A stretch of 64,000 nt of DNA from Baylisascaris procyonis (Eukaryota > Nematoda > Chromadorea > Rhabditida > Ascarididae): the NCBI GenBank assembly GCA_037389465.1, contig JAZARR010000247.1, positions 248,001 to 312,000 on the forward strand, read 5' to 3'. Made by a program: the position numbers and the translations under genes. Positions 1 to 10,936 of the stretch are shown here, in pieces. Numbering within the stretch: position 1 is the first letter of the stretch; each line of letters begins with the position of its first letter. Below the pieces are notes generated by a model, which had not been told where the DNA came from, did no database searches, and worked only from the letters and a program-made list of their open reading frames with translations.

Positions 1-83
1 CGTTTTTTTTTTTTTTATTTCTAGGGGATTATTTGCAGTCTCATGTTTTGTTGCTGTTTTAGATTAGCAACTTTACCTAAATG

Positions 84-2440
84 TGATTAGCAAGAGCCAA
101 GTGTATTCATTAGTATTTCCAATTTTTTCTTCTTTTGAGAGGAAAGGAGGTTTCAAGATATATTCTTCACAGATAAATTTCGACTATTAGAGCTTTAAAT
201 ATTGGGAGTATTCTCGACCGTTTTCTGTACAAACTTCAATTACTTTACCATTCAGTGCTTGAAAGAATTCAGTTCTTATTCGTTTCCCTGGTCTTATTTG
301 TTCTCCTTTTTTTGTTCTTAGTCTTTATTTCTAACTTCGACTTACTGGATATGCTGGGTAGTTTTCAGTGACTTTTATGGTTTTAGTCTTTTTTATGTTG
401 TATAGTGATTGTAGTATCGGAAGATGTTTCGGTGCTTGAGATTTTATGTTTGTTATCTCGCATTAGACGGTGTATTTTCAGCGTCTGAAGGCATCGCGAT
501 TTATGTGACTGAATTGGCCGAATACTCGATAATGATTGTCGGGTCGGTGGTGGTGACGCTGCTATGCGTCGCGGTTATTATAGGTCTGTTTTTGGTTGCA
601 TTCTTTTTTCATTTGAAGATTGTAGTCAATTTTTTTTTTCATTTAACGATCTTAATAAAATTAATTATACAAAATGGTTTTCTCATTTTGGGTTTTTTTT
701 TTTGGGCATTTATATCATTTTTATTATAAGTTGACAAATCTGAGTAGATCTTTTGTCCTTCAGTTAGGTCATATTTTGTTGTGTTGAGATTAGGATTGCC
801 TGACGAAAAAAACTTTCTTTGACAGTTTCCAATGCCAGCAGTAATTAAGATTCTTTGTAACGTTTATGTTTGTTTCTCGCCAATAGGCATTTCCTCGTTT
901 GACAATTTCCTTGATATGTGGTGTGTGAGCGGTAAAGTCACCATCACACTATGATGATTCCGATTGATTTTAAGGGAAGGAAATGTTCTGATAAGGACTG
1001 TTAGAGGGAAGGGGAGGGAAAGTGAACGTAAATCACCTCATCTCGAAACAATCAAAGGTATATGGATAAAACTTTAAATGTTTGGAAAATTATGAAAATT
1101 AAAGTTGGTTCTCCGAATTATTTGTGGATACAGATTAATTTTTTCTCGTATGTGCGGTTGAATAGGAACATGTAGTTGGAATGTTTATGTCCTGCCGAAG
1201 AAGAGATTGCAAGATGCAGATTGTATGTCTTAATTTGAAAGGGGCAAACTGTGTTCGAATAGCTTGTGTGATTGCAGCACATTGCAAAGGATATCGCATA
1301 TTGCCGCATTTGTTTGGAGATGGTCTCTCTGCGCAGCCGAATGTAGGCGGCGTATTCGCCTCGGATCGCTCACCGGCTACTCCAGGTTTCACTGATTACA
1401 TTTTACGCTAGACCGATGATATTGTTTTTGATAAGTTGCGATTGTTTCTTATTGGAGTTATTTAAAAATAACCCGAAAAATTGCTTTAAGAAATCGGCGA
1501 GCTTGTTCTTTGTAAGGCGGAGAAGAGTTCTTGAGGGAATTAACTGAGTCTAACAAAAGTGTATTCATTTGCGATGTGGTGGTCAAATGCAGCTGGAAAC
1601 TGCATTGCCTTATTAAGCACTTCTGAGAGTAACATCTGTGTTCTAAGGTTCAGCTGGAAAGAATTTTCAAAACTGTTTTCTCAGGCAAGGTGAATATTAT
1701 ATGCAAATGCTAGTTCATTCTGATGTTCACTTTGTGGTTCAGGTTTTGCTGCGTGGCGTTCAATGACACATCACGTCGTGCGACCGTCACCTTCAAGCAC
1801 TACCTTTGTCAGCACTCGTGCAAGGCTTTCTCTTTACCGGATACTAGTTCGATGCGCTTCTGTCCAGTTCGACAGTAGACGATCCCAGTGATACCTTCTC
1901 TTGGAGTTCCGGTGATTCACTAAATGCGCCCAGTGCATTGCGGGAATCAACGACATTAACAACGATCAAGTACTGGCAGGTCGTCTTCCAAGGAGCCGAT
2001 TATTTTCCTTTCTTGGCTTTTAGGTGGTTTTCTAAGAAACCATCTTACCATTTAGGTCTACAGTGATTAAAAATTCGAGTAGGAAAAGCGCTGAACTTAA
2101 AAGTGTGGTTGCCAGGAGGCGGAAAGAAAAGTGGTGGACTGTTTTGGAGTTTTGTTGGCTCATCTTAGATGAATATGAAATTTTCGCTTGTTCTGAGGCA
2201 GTAAATTGTGCCGCTGAGAACATTTTTGATTTATTATATTATTGTATTCATTTGTGATTGTTGAAATTATGTATAGAGCCTTTTACGAACGATTTTTTTT
2301 TGAATTTTATTGCTTATTTGTTTTTCTTTTCGTCTTCACCTGTTGAATTCACTAACTCACTATACGGGTGATTGGTGCTTATGTTTGGTTGTTTTTTTCT
2401 CATAGAATGTTGTGTTAATGATGGTAGTTTTATGGTAATC
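84..2440. repeat. Left copy of a segmental duplication (pairs with about 37046-39715)
   Basis: Exons, introns and 3' flank align collinearly with 37046-39715, with clear similarity from about 84 and fading after about 2440; weaker similarity may begin near 65. The left copy is about 300 bp shorter because it lacks a 49-bp tandem duplication and a 255-bp insertion found in the right copy. Boundaries are by eye and uncertain by tens of bases. Confidence 0.85.
482..1891 (+). pseudogene. Second copy of gp210 3' end (TM exon, tail exon 1, frameshifted tail exon 2)
   Basis: Exon-like blocks at 482-583, 1278-1385 and 1743-1891 correspond to exons 35, 36 and 37 of the complete gp210 gene, with the same splice sites and phases. 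The transmembrane block differs at only three bases, two of them changing the residue (Val to Ile, Met to Ile); the middle block differs by one silent base. The last block carries single-base deletions near 1835 and 1875 and an added base near 1950 relative to 39006-39223, so the frame leaves the SP-rich tail after TRARLSLYR and stops at TGA 1889-1891. The upstream exons, if any, lie outside the window, so this could be the end of a full tandem paralogue with a changed tail, a partial duplicate, or an alternative haplotype assembled in tandem. The two intact exons suggest the copy is recent or was under constraint until lately. Confidence 0.75.
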
Positions 2441-2710
2441 ATGAGCAAGTTATGATATTTAAATGTAATAGATGATTGGCACTCATTGTTGAAATAGTTC
2501 GGTTTGATTTCTGTTACGAAAAGATGTGTTTGAAATTTCATTTTGTAATAATGCAACTAATATTTGCTATTAGTACTTCAATGTTGAGTGGTTTTCTTCT
2601 CGAAGAGTGAAACAAATGGAAAGCGCATCAGGGGGCTGGCACGATATGTGGATCTCTTCCCAGACTTAGGCCCATATTGAAACTTAAGCCCAAACTTATG
2701 CTCGATACAT

Positions 2711-2800
2711 TATATATATATATATATATATATATATAGCTCGATACATTATATATAATTTTTTCTTTATACATTATCTGTCTATCTATCTATCTATCTA

Positions 2801-2875
<75 letters not shown>

Positions 2876-2886
2876 AAAGAAAAAAT
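2711..2886. repeat. TA / TCTA microsatellite within a 17-bp perfect inverted repeat
   Basis: A TA tract (about 2711-2738) is followed by a second copy of the short GCTCGATACATTATATA sequence. Then come a TCTA tract (about 2778-2804) and a long TA tract to about 2870. The arms at 2758-2774 and 2870-2886 are perfect reverse complements (17 bp), so the whole 2758-2886 block could fold as one long hairpin. Confidence 0.85.
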
Positions 2887-5036
2887 GTAGTAGCAAACTT
2901 TTTCGATCCTGTGCGCTTCGCTGCAGGCATTTTATTGTTTTCGGCACTTTGGGCAGTTTGTGATTTTCATTGCTGCTGGGTCGTTTCTGGCTCCTCAAGG
3001 GTTTTCAGCAGTTTGAGCAGTTCTCCCAAGTTGGGGTTGCTAGGGAGTCCTCAAAGGTATGCCAATCTTCCTGCGTGCTCATCTACCAACCAGTGGTGGA
3101 TCGTGCAAATAATTAAAAGGGAATTTTCAGATAACTCATGAACTCAAACTTGGTAACTCATAAATGTGAAACAGGTGTTTATGATAGTTACAGGTGGGTG
3201 GGTGCCAGCAATTTTCAAGTTTGACGATCATTTTCACCATCTTCTAAGTTGATTTTCGAAGAGATGTCGGAATTAAAAGTGCGAAATAAGATGTGAGAGC
3301 CTTTATAATTTGTTGTTTAGGTGGAAAAATATGAATATACATATTGTATCAGCTCTCCCAGGTGGCCCCTCTTCTCTTTTTTAATAAGCTCCGTTGAGCT
3401 ACACGTCTAATAAGGCTTCGGAGGGCTCCGTGCCTAATAAGCAGATTGTTGGCCGCCTAGAAGGCTATAGTGATAATAAATTTCTACGCGAAGGTTAGCT
3501 AAGTCATCGCGTACGATTTCATTTAATCCCATCTTTTGAATCACTCTTCAAAGCAGCAAACCCAAACTAGGTTTAAAGAGTTATTTGGCGTGTGTCTTCA
3601 ATGAAAACAAAGGGAGAGGGGTGCCGGAGAGGCTGGCAGGATGTGCGCTCTTCGGTGAAGCCTCAACAACCAACCGGTTTCATAAATTACGGATAAATAA
3701 TAAATAGAACATTAAAGCTTTCATGTATACTTACGATCATGTATTTGTACATATGATCGAATGTTATTTACCTTTCGATAATTTCAAATCTTCTATGACA
3801 CTCCTTCATGACAAATCGCGCTAACACTTCTCACTAATGAGGTTTCTTTGATTTGCTGTTGTATATCTGTATGCACCCATCGAAAATTAACATAAGTTAG
3901 ATTGAAGATGGGACTGGGGCTTGTCCTAGCGGGCGGGTTTCTTGGCAGTTAGCAGGAGGGAGTGGGGACTCGTCTCCGCATTGGGGAGGGATCACTTGGG
4001 ATATGGAGCTATGTGTAAACCAGAATGGTGGTTAACTTTAATTTTTTTTCAAGTGAATGGAACGGTTCAGTCATATTCGCTTTTTCCACGTTTATGAACC
4101 TCCTTAGCTAAGCATTGTTTCTTTTTATAGTCGAGGGAGTAATGTCAGGCAAGTCCAGGTTTAAGCCGTAATAGACAATGGAGCTTCGGTAAACTTAGCG
4201 AATTGGGTTAGCGAATTCCAGTCAAAATTTGAAAACACTTTCTACCACCCTCACTGTTATCCCTTCCCCGTCTATGAAAATTGGACCTCTTGCTGTCACG
4301 GTACATCGTCCGACCGCATTTTATCCAAACCTCGCAACCAGTGCGTGCGGAATCGTTGCAAATAGATCGTTGTAAGAACCAGAAGGCGGGAATCGAATTC
4401 ACTTATCTCGAAATATTCAATTGGCAGCGAAAGTTTTCAGATACGGTGGTGTTGCGACGGCCCACATTACGTTGCTTATGCTGTTGTATCATGCTTAAAT
4501 GTTCAAGGTTATACTAAAAAGTTTTTTTTTTTTCCCGTTGTAGCAGATCTCATCGTATTTGTTTGCGTGTAGTCGATTTTTTCCATGTCTTCCAAATGGT
4601 CAATTATGATCGTAGGCGTTGAATGCGACATGTTCTTTATGCAATAACATTTTCTGGTGGAAAATCACTCTAGGACAGGTGGATTTAGGTGAGTCGCTGA
4701 TTTAATGGAAATTCAAAAATTGCCTATTTGCTTAGAAATGAATTGTTTATTGACTTTGCTGCGTGAGCGCCCATACTTCAGGCTTGTCACATCACCGCCA
4801 AACTTTGCCAGATTGTTTTTGGAATATGAAAGATCCAAAAATGCTGTTTTTGGAAATTCACTTTTTCAAAGATGCCGTTTGCAAGAAAAAAAGGAAGTGA
4901 AAACTGTTGCGTAAGAAGCACTACCCTCTCATCGTTGTTTTTTCTAAATATTTAATGCGCGTTATCTATGTCACAGTGATAACGTATATTAAATGTTTTA
5001 TTGCTTCTTAAGTAAATTTATAAAGACATAAAATCG

Positions 5037-5042
5037 TTGCAG
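5037..5042 (+). promoter_or_regulatory. Putative trans-splice (spliced leader) acceptor for gp210
   Basis: TTGCAG ends at 5042, only 15 nt before the ATG at 5058, after an AT-rich stretch. In nematodes such an acceptor, with no donor needed upstream, is the normal site of spliced-leader addition. A cis-spliced 5' UTR exon farther upstream cannot be excluded. Confidence 0.4.
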
Positions 5043-5057
5043 CCATTCGAGGAAACG

Positions 5058-8000
5058 ATGATAGGGCACAGTGCTCTGCTTGTGGTGCTCGTTTGTTTTA
5101 TTATCCCATCGAATACCTATCGGCTCAATGTGCCTCGTGTTCTGCTGCCCTATCATCCTACCGTAAGGGTGAAGTTCGACCTTGTCGTGAGTGATCCGGA
5201 AGGAGGATGCTTCGTTTGGTGAGTTTTTCATTGCTCGATAAAATTTTATTAAAAATTGGTTGATTTTTCCACTATTGGTAGTATGTTTTATTGGGATGTG
5301 TGGTAGGTTATAACGAAGTAACATATTCTACTTCCTTCGGATTGTAGGTTTCTTCTGAAGTTCTGGCAACTGCAGCCCCCTCTACTAGAGGTCCCGAGTG
5401 CAAGACTGGTGAAGTGATGAGTTCCTTTGTTGTCATGCTTTAGAATAACAATTTCGTCATGTTATAACTTTTCTCGTTATCAGTGGCACACTCAGCAGTG
5501 ATTATTTAAAGTTGGAATTAAGATGTCTCAATGTAATCAATTGGTACCATATGCAGAATTTAATAAACACTTACGCTTGATGAGCAGTGTGTAGGTAAAC
5601 TTCCATGAAATCATTTTTTGTGAAACCTAAGGTGATTCTTGTGTTTCACATAAAGTTTTCATAAACCACTCGGTGGTGGTTTACTTGCTCCTCCTCATTT
5701 CCCTCTCCTATCCTCGTCCAAGCTTCTTATCCTCCGGTCGTTAAAAAACAAGCAGACTTGAAACTGTTTTCTAATCAGGAGTCAAAAGGCTGTACGCTTA
5801 GCCATCTTTAAGAAGTCATTCCATTCTCAGTGATTAAGCGGTCAGTGGATGGTCGAACGAAAGAACTTTTAATGTATAGCGGATTTTCTACTTTATGATG
5901 ACGTGCGAATGATATGATAAAAGAGGTATGTTCGAAATTTTCTTTGAGAATAGATATTCCCCCAGTGCTACAGTGGGGGGTGAAGTACCTATCGAAAGTT
6001 GTTGGTGAGAGGGGGCAAAGTGCTTAGGGAATTGCTTTCAGCTTCTCGATACGGATGCGCAGGTGTCGGCTGTGGCGAATTCTCTTTAACGCTTAAAGAT
6101 GTTTTTTTTTTTTTTTTTGAATTTTTTCAACAATCTCTCGATATACAAGCTTTTGCTCATGAGCTTTAAATTTTCGACAGCCATGAGCAAGGACTGGATA
6201 TTAGGAAAGGGAAGAAGTTGATGCTGTACGCTGGTAGGAAGAGGAATTTTCACATATGTATTTAAATGTTGTACGTAAGCCAGTGAGTTGTGGTGCTTCC
6301 ATCTTCCGATAAACGTCGTGTTTTCGAAGGATTTTCCGCTGTTTTTTTTGCGCATGAGGCGGTCTTTTTTACCAAGGGCATCTTTTGAAAGGGGAAACCT
6401 TTTATGAATTGTTCTTTTGGATTTTTTTTTTTTTTTTGAAGAATAGTTTTGAATCCACAATCTCCGAAAAAAGAATTCAAGGAACGAGTTCTTTACTTTA
6501 AGAGTTTTGAAGCCATCCTCTTTCGGCAAAGTTTTTACTGTTCATCTACTTTTCCTTTCTGCAAGATTTGCACGCATTTGCATAACGACGAATTAAAGGC
6601 GTTCCACAAGGCCGGACGTCGTATCAGTGAAGGCAGTGGAACCGCGCAAGGCAAATGGATGCTCGGATAGAGCGCAGATTGCATCGACTTCTAGGCACGC
6701 TGACGAGCAAACTGCGGTGATATTCGCCGAAGATAGCGGTTAGTATTGACCTCCTTCATCGAGATTCAACTGCGGCGATTGTTCTTCAGTTATGTTTATA
6801 GGAGAAAAACCTTAAAGTCTTTCATTACATCTCTTCTTAATTTTCGATCCGATTGTATCGCATTGAACTGATTTTGCTGTATCCCTTCTTTCTTCTTTGT
6901 CATGATCCAGAAGTAAAGGGAATAATGGGAATGTTTCATTTGCATGACGGTTTCACTGATCGAGGATTTAGCTGATCGTCGATAGCGCAACGAGTATCAT
7001 AAAGAATACTGCTATGCAGGTTTTTTTAATTCTTAAAAATGGCTATCGGAATAATCACTGAAAGACAGGAATCTTTACTTACGAAGTGCTGATGGTGGCT
7101 GAAAAATTGCCAGAATTGCTGTCATCTGCGTGACTACAAAGCCCCTAAGCTTTATTTTTTTCCATTCATTAGCAACGTTGACAAGCTGATATCTGAAAGG
7201 TAGTCAGATGTGCGCAAGGGCCAGCTTACCATGTTCACATCTGTGGCACCTTGGTATGTATTATGCCCATCCCTACTTTAAGAGAAGAGTATGGTGCTAC
7301 AGATATGATGTTTTTGACTAATCTCTTTGACATAAACGGGAAGGATTGATATCAGTTGTTTTACTATTTTCTAAAGGAATATTTTTAGCGTTTTGGAATC
7401 TGCTGTTAACCGGTACAGTTGAACTTTTTGAATTCAGCTAGTCGTCTTCATTCAATGGTAAATCCTTTTTTGAAGAATATAAGTGATGTGTAATGAAATT
7501 ATATTTGATTTTCAGTGGCACACGTTGTGTTGAGTTGTGGTGTCTCTGTGGACGTGATTCGAAGCATATCAATCTCGACCACAACGAAAGTGCTATTTCT
7601 TGACGCCGCTCCTGCTAAGATGATCGTCCAGGCTTTCAATTCTGAAGGTATTCACTTCTGTCTTTTTTGTAGTACATCAGCAGGTAGTTTGAAAATGCGC
7701 TGGACACGATATTAATTGATTGGCTAAGAGGGGAAGTTTGGTTTTGTTGATGGCATTCGTAATGGCTTGTGGGCAGGTACCAGTCGATTGGATTCAGGTT
7801 GTATGCAGATACCAGCCGATTGGGTGCAGATTGTATGCAGGTACCAGCCGATTAGGTGCAGATTGTATGCAGGTACCAGCCGATTGGGTGCAGTTTCTAT
7901 GCAGGTCCCAGGCGATTGGGTGCAGGTTGTATGCAGGTACCAGCCGATTGGGTGCAGGTTGTGTGCAGATACCCGTAAAAGGGTAATGAATGATCATTGG

Positions 8001-10936
8001 GATAGATTATGCAGGATTCGATGATATGCGGATGCAGTCCCTCTTCAGAAGTTCGGACTGTATTTGCCGTTGAATTTCGTACTCAAATATATTAAATGTT
8101 AAGGTGATATGTTCTCGAATCTCGGCGAAATACCATTTGAGTGGCACCTCAGTTCGGTTGGCGAAGGGGATCGCCCACTTCGGATAGTGCCTTTCTCGCA
8201 GTCTAAGTATGAAGCACCCAGTGGAGTACGAACACTTGAAGGAAACAAAAAACGAGGTAAGTAATGTATTTCACGCGCTTGTTTAAATGGAGGGTGTATG
8301 AAGGGAGTATTATATGTGCTGAAAACGGAAGGGGAGGAGAATTTGAAGCATTTTTGTGGGTTTCTAAGAATGAGTCCAATAATATTGCGGCTTTCTAAAG
8401 TGATATTTACTTGAAGAGATGTTTTGAAAGACGATTTTTTTACTTTTTAAGAAGTTTTTTTTCCTTACCTGTTTTTTGATGCAACTTTTATGTTTGCTTT
8501 TATTTATTTTATTTTTCACCTTCTCCTGCAAGATATTGGATTTGATATAAGGATACATATCATTTAAGGTGACGGTGATTTTATTTGTTTTTATCTGTTC
8601 CATAGTATTTGTTCAATGACCATTAAAGAAGCTTGAAATGTTTGATAATGTTGAGGTTATTTGCAGGATATATGGTGCTGGTTGAAGGAATCTCGACGGG
8701 TGCAGCCAGTCTTAAGGTCCTACTCACCGAGCACTTCTTCAAGGTTGCTTTATTTTTTAATTTTTCTTCCTCAACTTTTTATTGTTTCAAGTCACTCTTT
8801 TCAAGCCGCTTTCAATTGCGCTAAGTTGTTTTGTAATTTTCAATAAATTCCAGCCTTATACGTCTTCTCACTGTCGGAAAAGTTTGATGCCTTTGTAGCA
8901 GATAGGGGGCCTCTTGGATATAAGATTCCTAGAAAAAATAGAAGGCTCTAAGTCCTGTATTCAAAAAATTGCAATAATAAAGTGTCCACCTCCTCTTTCT
9001 GAAGATCAGCAAAGTCCTACGTTGCGAATGCTAGGTATTAGAAAATTACTATGGGCTGCGCGGCATCTATCGCAGTTCGAGATGTCGCAGAGGTGTAATC
9101 TAATTCTCTTATGGTTGTATCGTTTAATGCCTTAGTCCACATCCTTTGCAGAATGTTTCCCCACGTGAGATCGATCTGTTGGTAGTGGCGAATCTCGTCT
9201 TGGTTCCATCTGAGGACCTTTATCTTCCTCTAGGAGGTGTTGTGCGTTATTCGGCAGAAATCATTAAGCAGTTCTCTCATGAACGTTCGTTTTTTGTTTT
9301 TGTTCTTTTTAAATTTTGTTTTTATATTCAGAACCAGAGAGAGAGCACTTCCTTGAAGTTGGTGGTGAAGGAAGCTTTTATATTAAAAAGTGCACGAAGA
9401 TTACCTGTGTCATCTGGATCTTTCCTTTTTTAAATTCTTTTGTTTTCCTTCTATGTTCTCACTGATTCCTTCGCGCGTCACCTGATCCACTGGTTTTTTT
9501 CTGCATCAGTAGTCCTTTGTCTTGTTTAGGATCTTCAACAGTATGCTACATATTTATGCTTACTTATGCGGGTATTTGAGCATTTATGCACAGGCATGGC
9601 ATTATAAGCGAACTTAGGCTATTCCCTCATCTTTCAAAAACCTGTGCCTTCCTTTCCAGTCAGGGCAAACTTTTCGAAATATTGTACCCCGCAGTCTGTA
9701 GTGTGCAGCTGATCTTCCTTTGTGAATGTTCTTCTTGCAATTTTTCGCATATTTCTCTCCTTTGTTCTGTTGTTTCCCTTTCCATTCCTTCCACTTTTGG
9801 ATCGTGTGATGCAACACTAAAAGCTTTCTAAGTCAAATTGCTGCAATTTAAATGTGATGCTGTTAATTCTAGTATGTTTATTCAGTGCCACATTTACAGG
9901 AATTATAAGTGAAATTGAGGGCATATCTACGAAGTTGTACTATTAAGTTGCTAGTGCTTAGAGATACGAGTTTAATTACTTAGACTTTGGTTCGGAAACT
10001 TATATAGGATTTATGACTCCAATGCACCTCCTAGATCGGAGATTTTTCATTGAGTTTCCATGTTGCTTTCCAACACCTTTTTAGTCTCTTCGCGCTCCCT
10101 TTCTACTCCTTTGCTTACATTACACCTGCTATGAGATCTGCGACACTGTTCACACCTGTCATAAACTCTATTTTAAACTAGAATTTGTTAAAATTTGTGA
10201 TGTCATCATATCACTGTTTATATAAGCTAATTTGCAGAGGTCATCCTACCGTCAAAGCAATACCGCTTAAGTGTGAGTGACGAAACGACCTGTGTTTTGG
10301 ATGTGGTGAGGTCTTTGGTCACGGCGGTCGCACTTGGCAGCACTGAGATTGCGATTATCGATGAAAGTTTGTAACTTTATTTCCTACAATTTCCTAATAT
10401 TTTATTTTGAAGCTGAGTTTCATTTGCCGCATGAGTCGGAGTGGAAGGATGATTTTTTACTGTGGGTGAGGCGCTAGAAATTTCTACTGTTTTGGCTGAA
10501 GATCCGCTTATTCCAAGTCGGACCTTCGGCTGAAGGTCCACGTATTCCAGGTTGGATCTTCGGCTGATGGCCCACATATTCCAAATCAGTCCTTCGACTA
10601 AAGATCAGGCTTGGAATGTGCTCATGTATGTTATTTAGAAGTATCCAGTATCGGAACTCTTCTCTGATTGAGATCGGCTGATGATGTTCATAGCGTTCTA
10701 AGTATTATCTTCCATTTGCTAACTGAGTCGATGAAATGCCCCGTTTAAGTGGCATCTTTGCAGATGTAAAAGCGAAACATATAATAAAACCACCGTCCGC
10801 GCACATCTATGTCGTGTCACCGTCCGCATTATCTTTCACAATATCAGGCGGTTCGTGGTACCTTGAGAAAGGAAGGATGTATTTAATTTCCGTTCAGCTT
10901 GTCGACTCCGATGAAAACGTTATGCTCATTCCAGAT
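5058..10936 (+). CDS. npp-12: gp210 exons 1-8: signal peptide and N-terminal lumenal part (residues 1-366)
   Basis: Exons: 5058-5218, 6599-6738, 7516-7647, 8104-8256, 8667-8743, 9152-9284, 10238-10366, 10764-10936. The start is the ATG at 5058: it opens a hydrophobic signal peptide (MIGHSALLVVLVCFIIPSNT) that runs directly into the family's mature N-terminus RLNVPRVLLPYHP. An acceptor-like TTGCAG ends at 5042, 15 nt before the ATG. Exon 2 carries WRSTRPDVVSVKAVEP and IFAEDSG; exon 3 carries the ISISTTTKVLFLD and QAFNSEG blocks; exon 8 carries IYVVSPSALSFTI and WYLEKGRMYLISV. Each matches the same-order block of animal gp210. Exon 1 alone would end in a stop soon after TTTG, so the splice at 5219 (GTGAGT) is required to complete the Trp codon. 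Confidence 0.9.

Larger units (their letters stand above)
2441..5057. other. Intergenic region upstream of gp210, apart from the microsatellite below
   Basis: No open segment here combines length, splice sites and a recognisable protein. The stretch just before 5058 is the presumed promoter region, but I see no diagnostic core element. A short acceptor-like sequence at 5037-5042 is listed separately. Confidence 0.5.

Noticed and set aside
1135..1392. Minus-strand frames of 85 codons repeated at 38398-38655
   Set aside because: They are antisense shadows of gp210 tail exon 36 and its duplicate; the plus-strand reading has correct splice sites and phase.
2798..2998. Open frame ending in a long Ile-Tyr run
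   Set aside because: It is a product of the TA microsatellite; there is no splice context or homology.
7777..7968. Regularly spaced repeats considered as a CRISPR array
   Set aside because: The units are contiguous with no unique spacers, and the window is eukaryotic.
7720..8024. Overlapping open frames with a repeated ADWVQ/QPIGCRLYAG pattern on both strands
   Set aside because: They arise from the 32-bp minisatellite in gp210 intron 3; the real exons 3 and 4 lie on either side.
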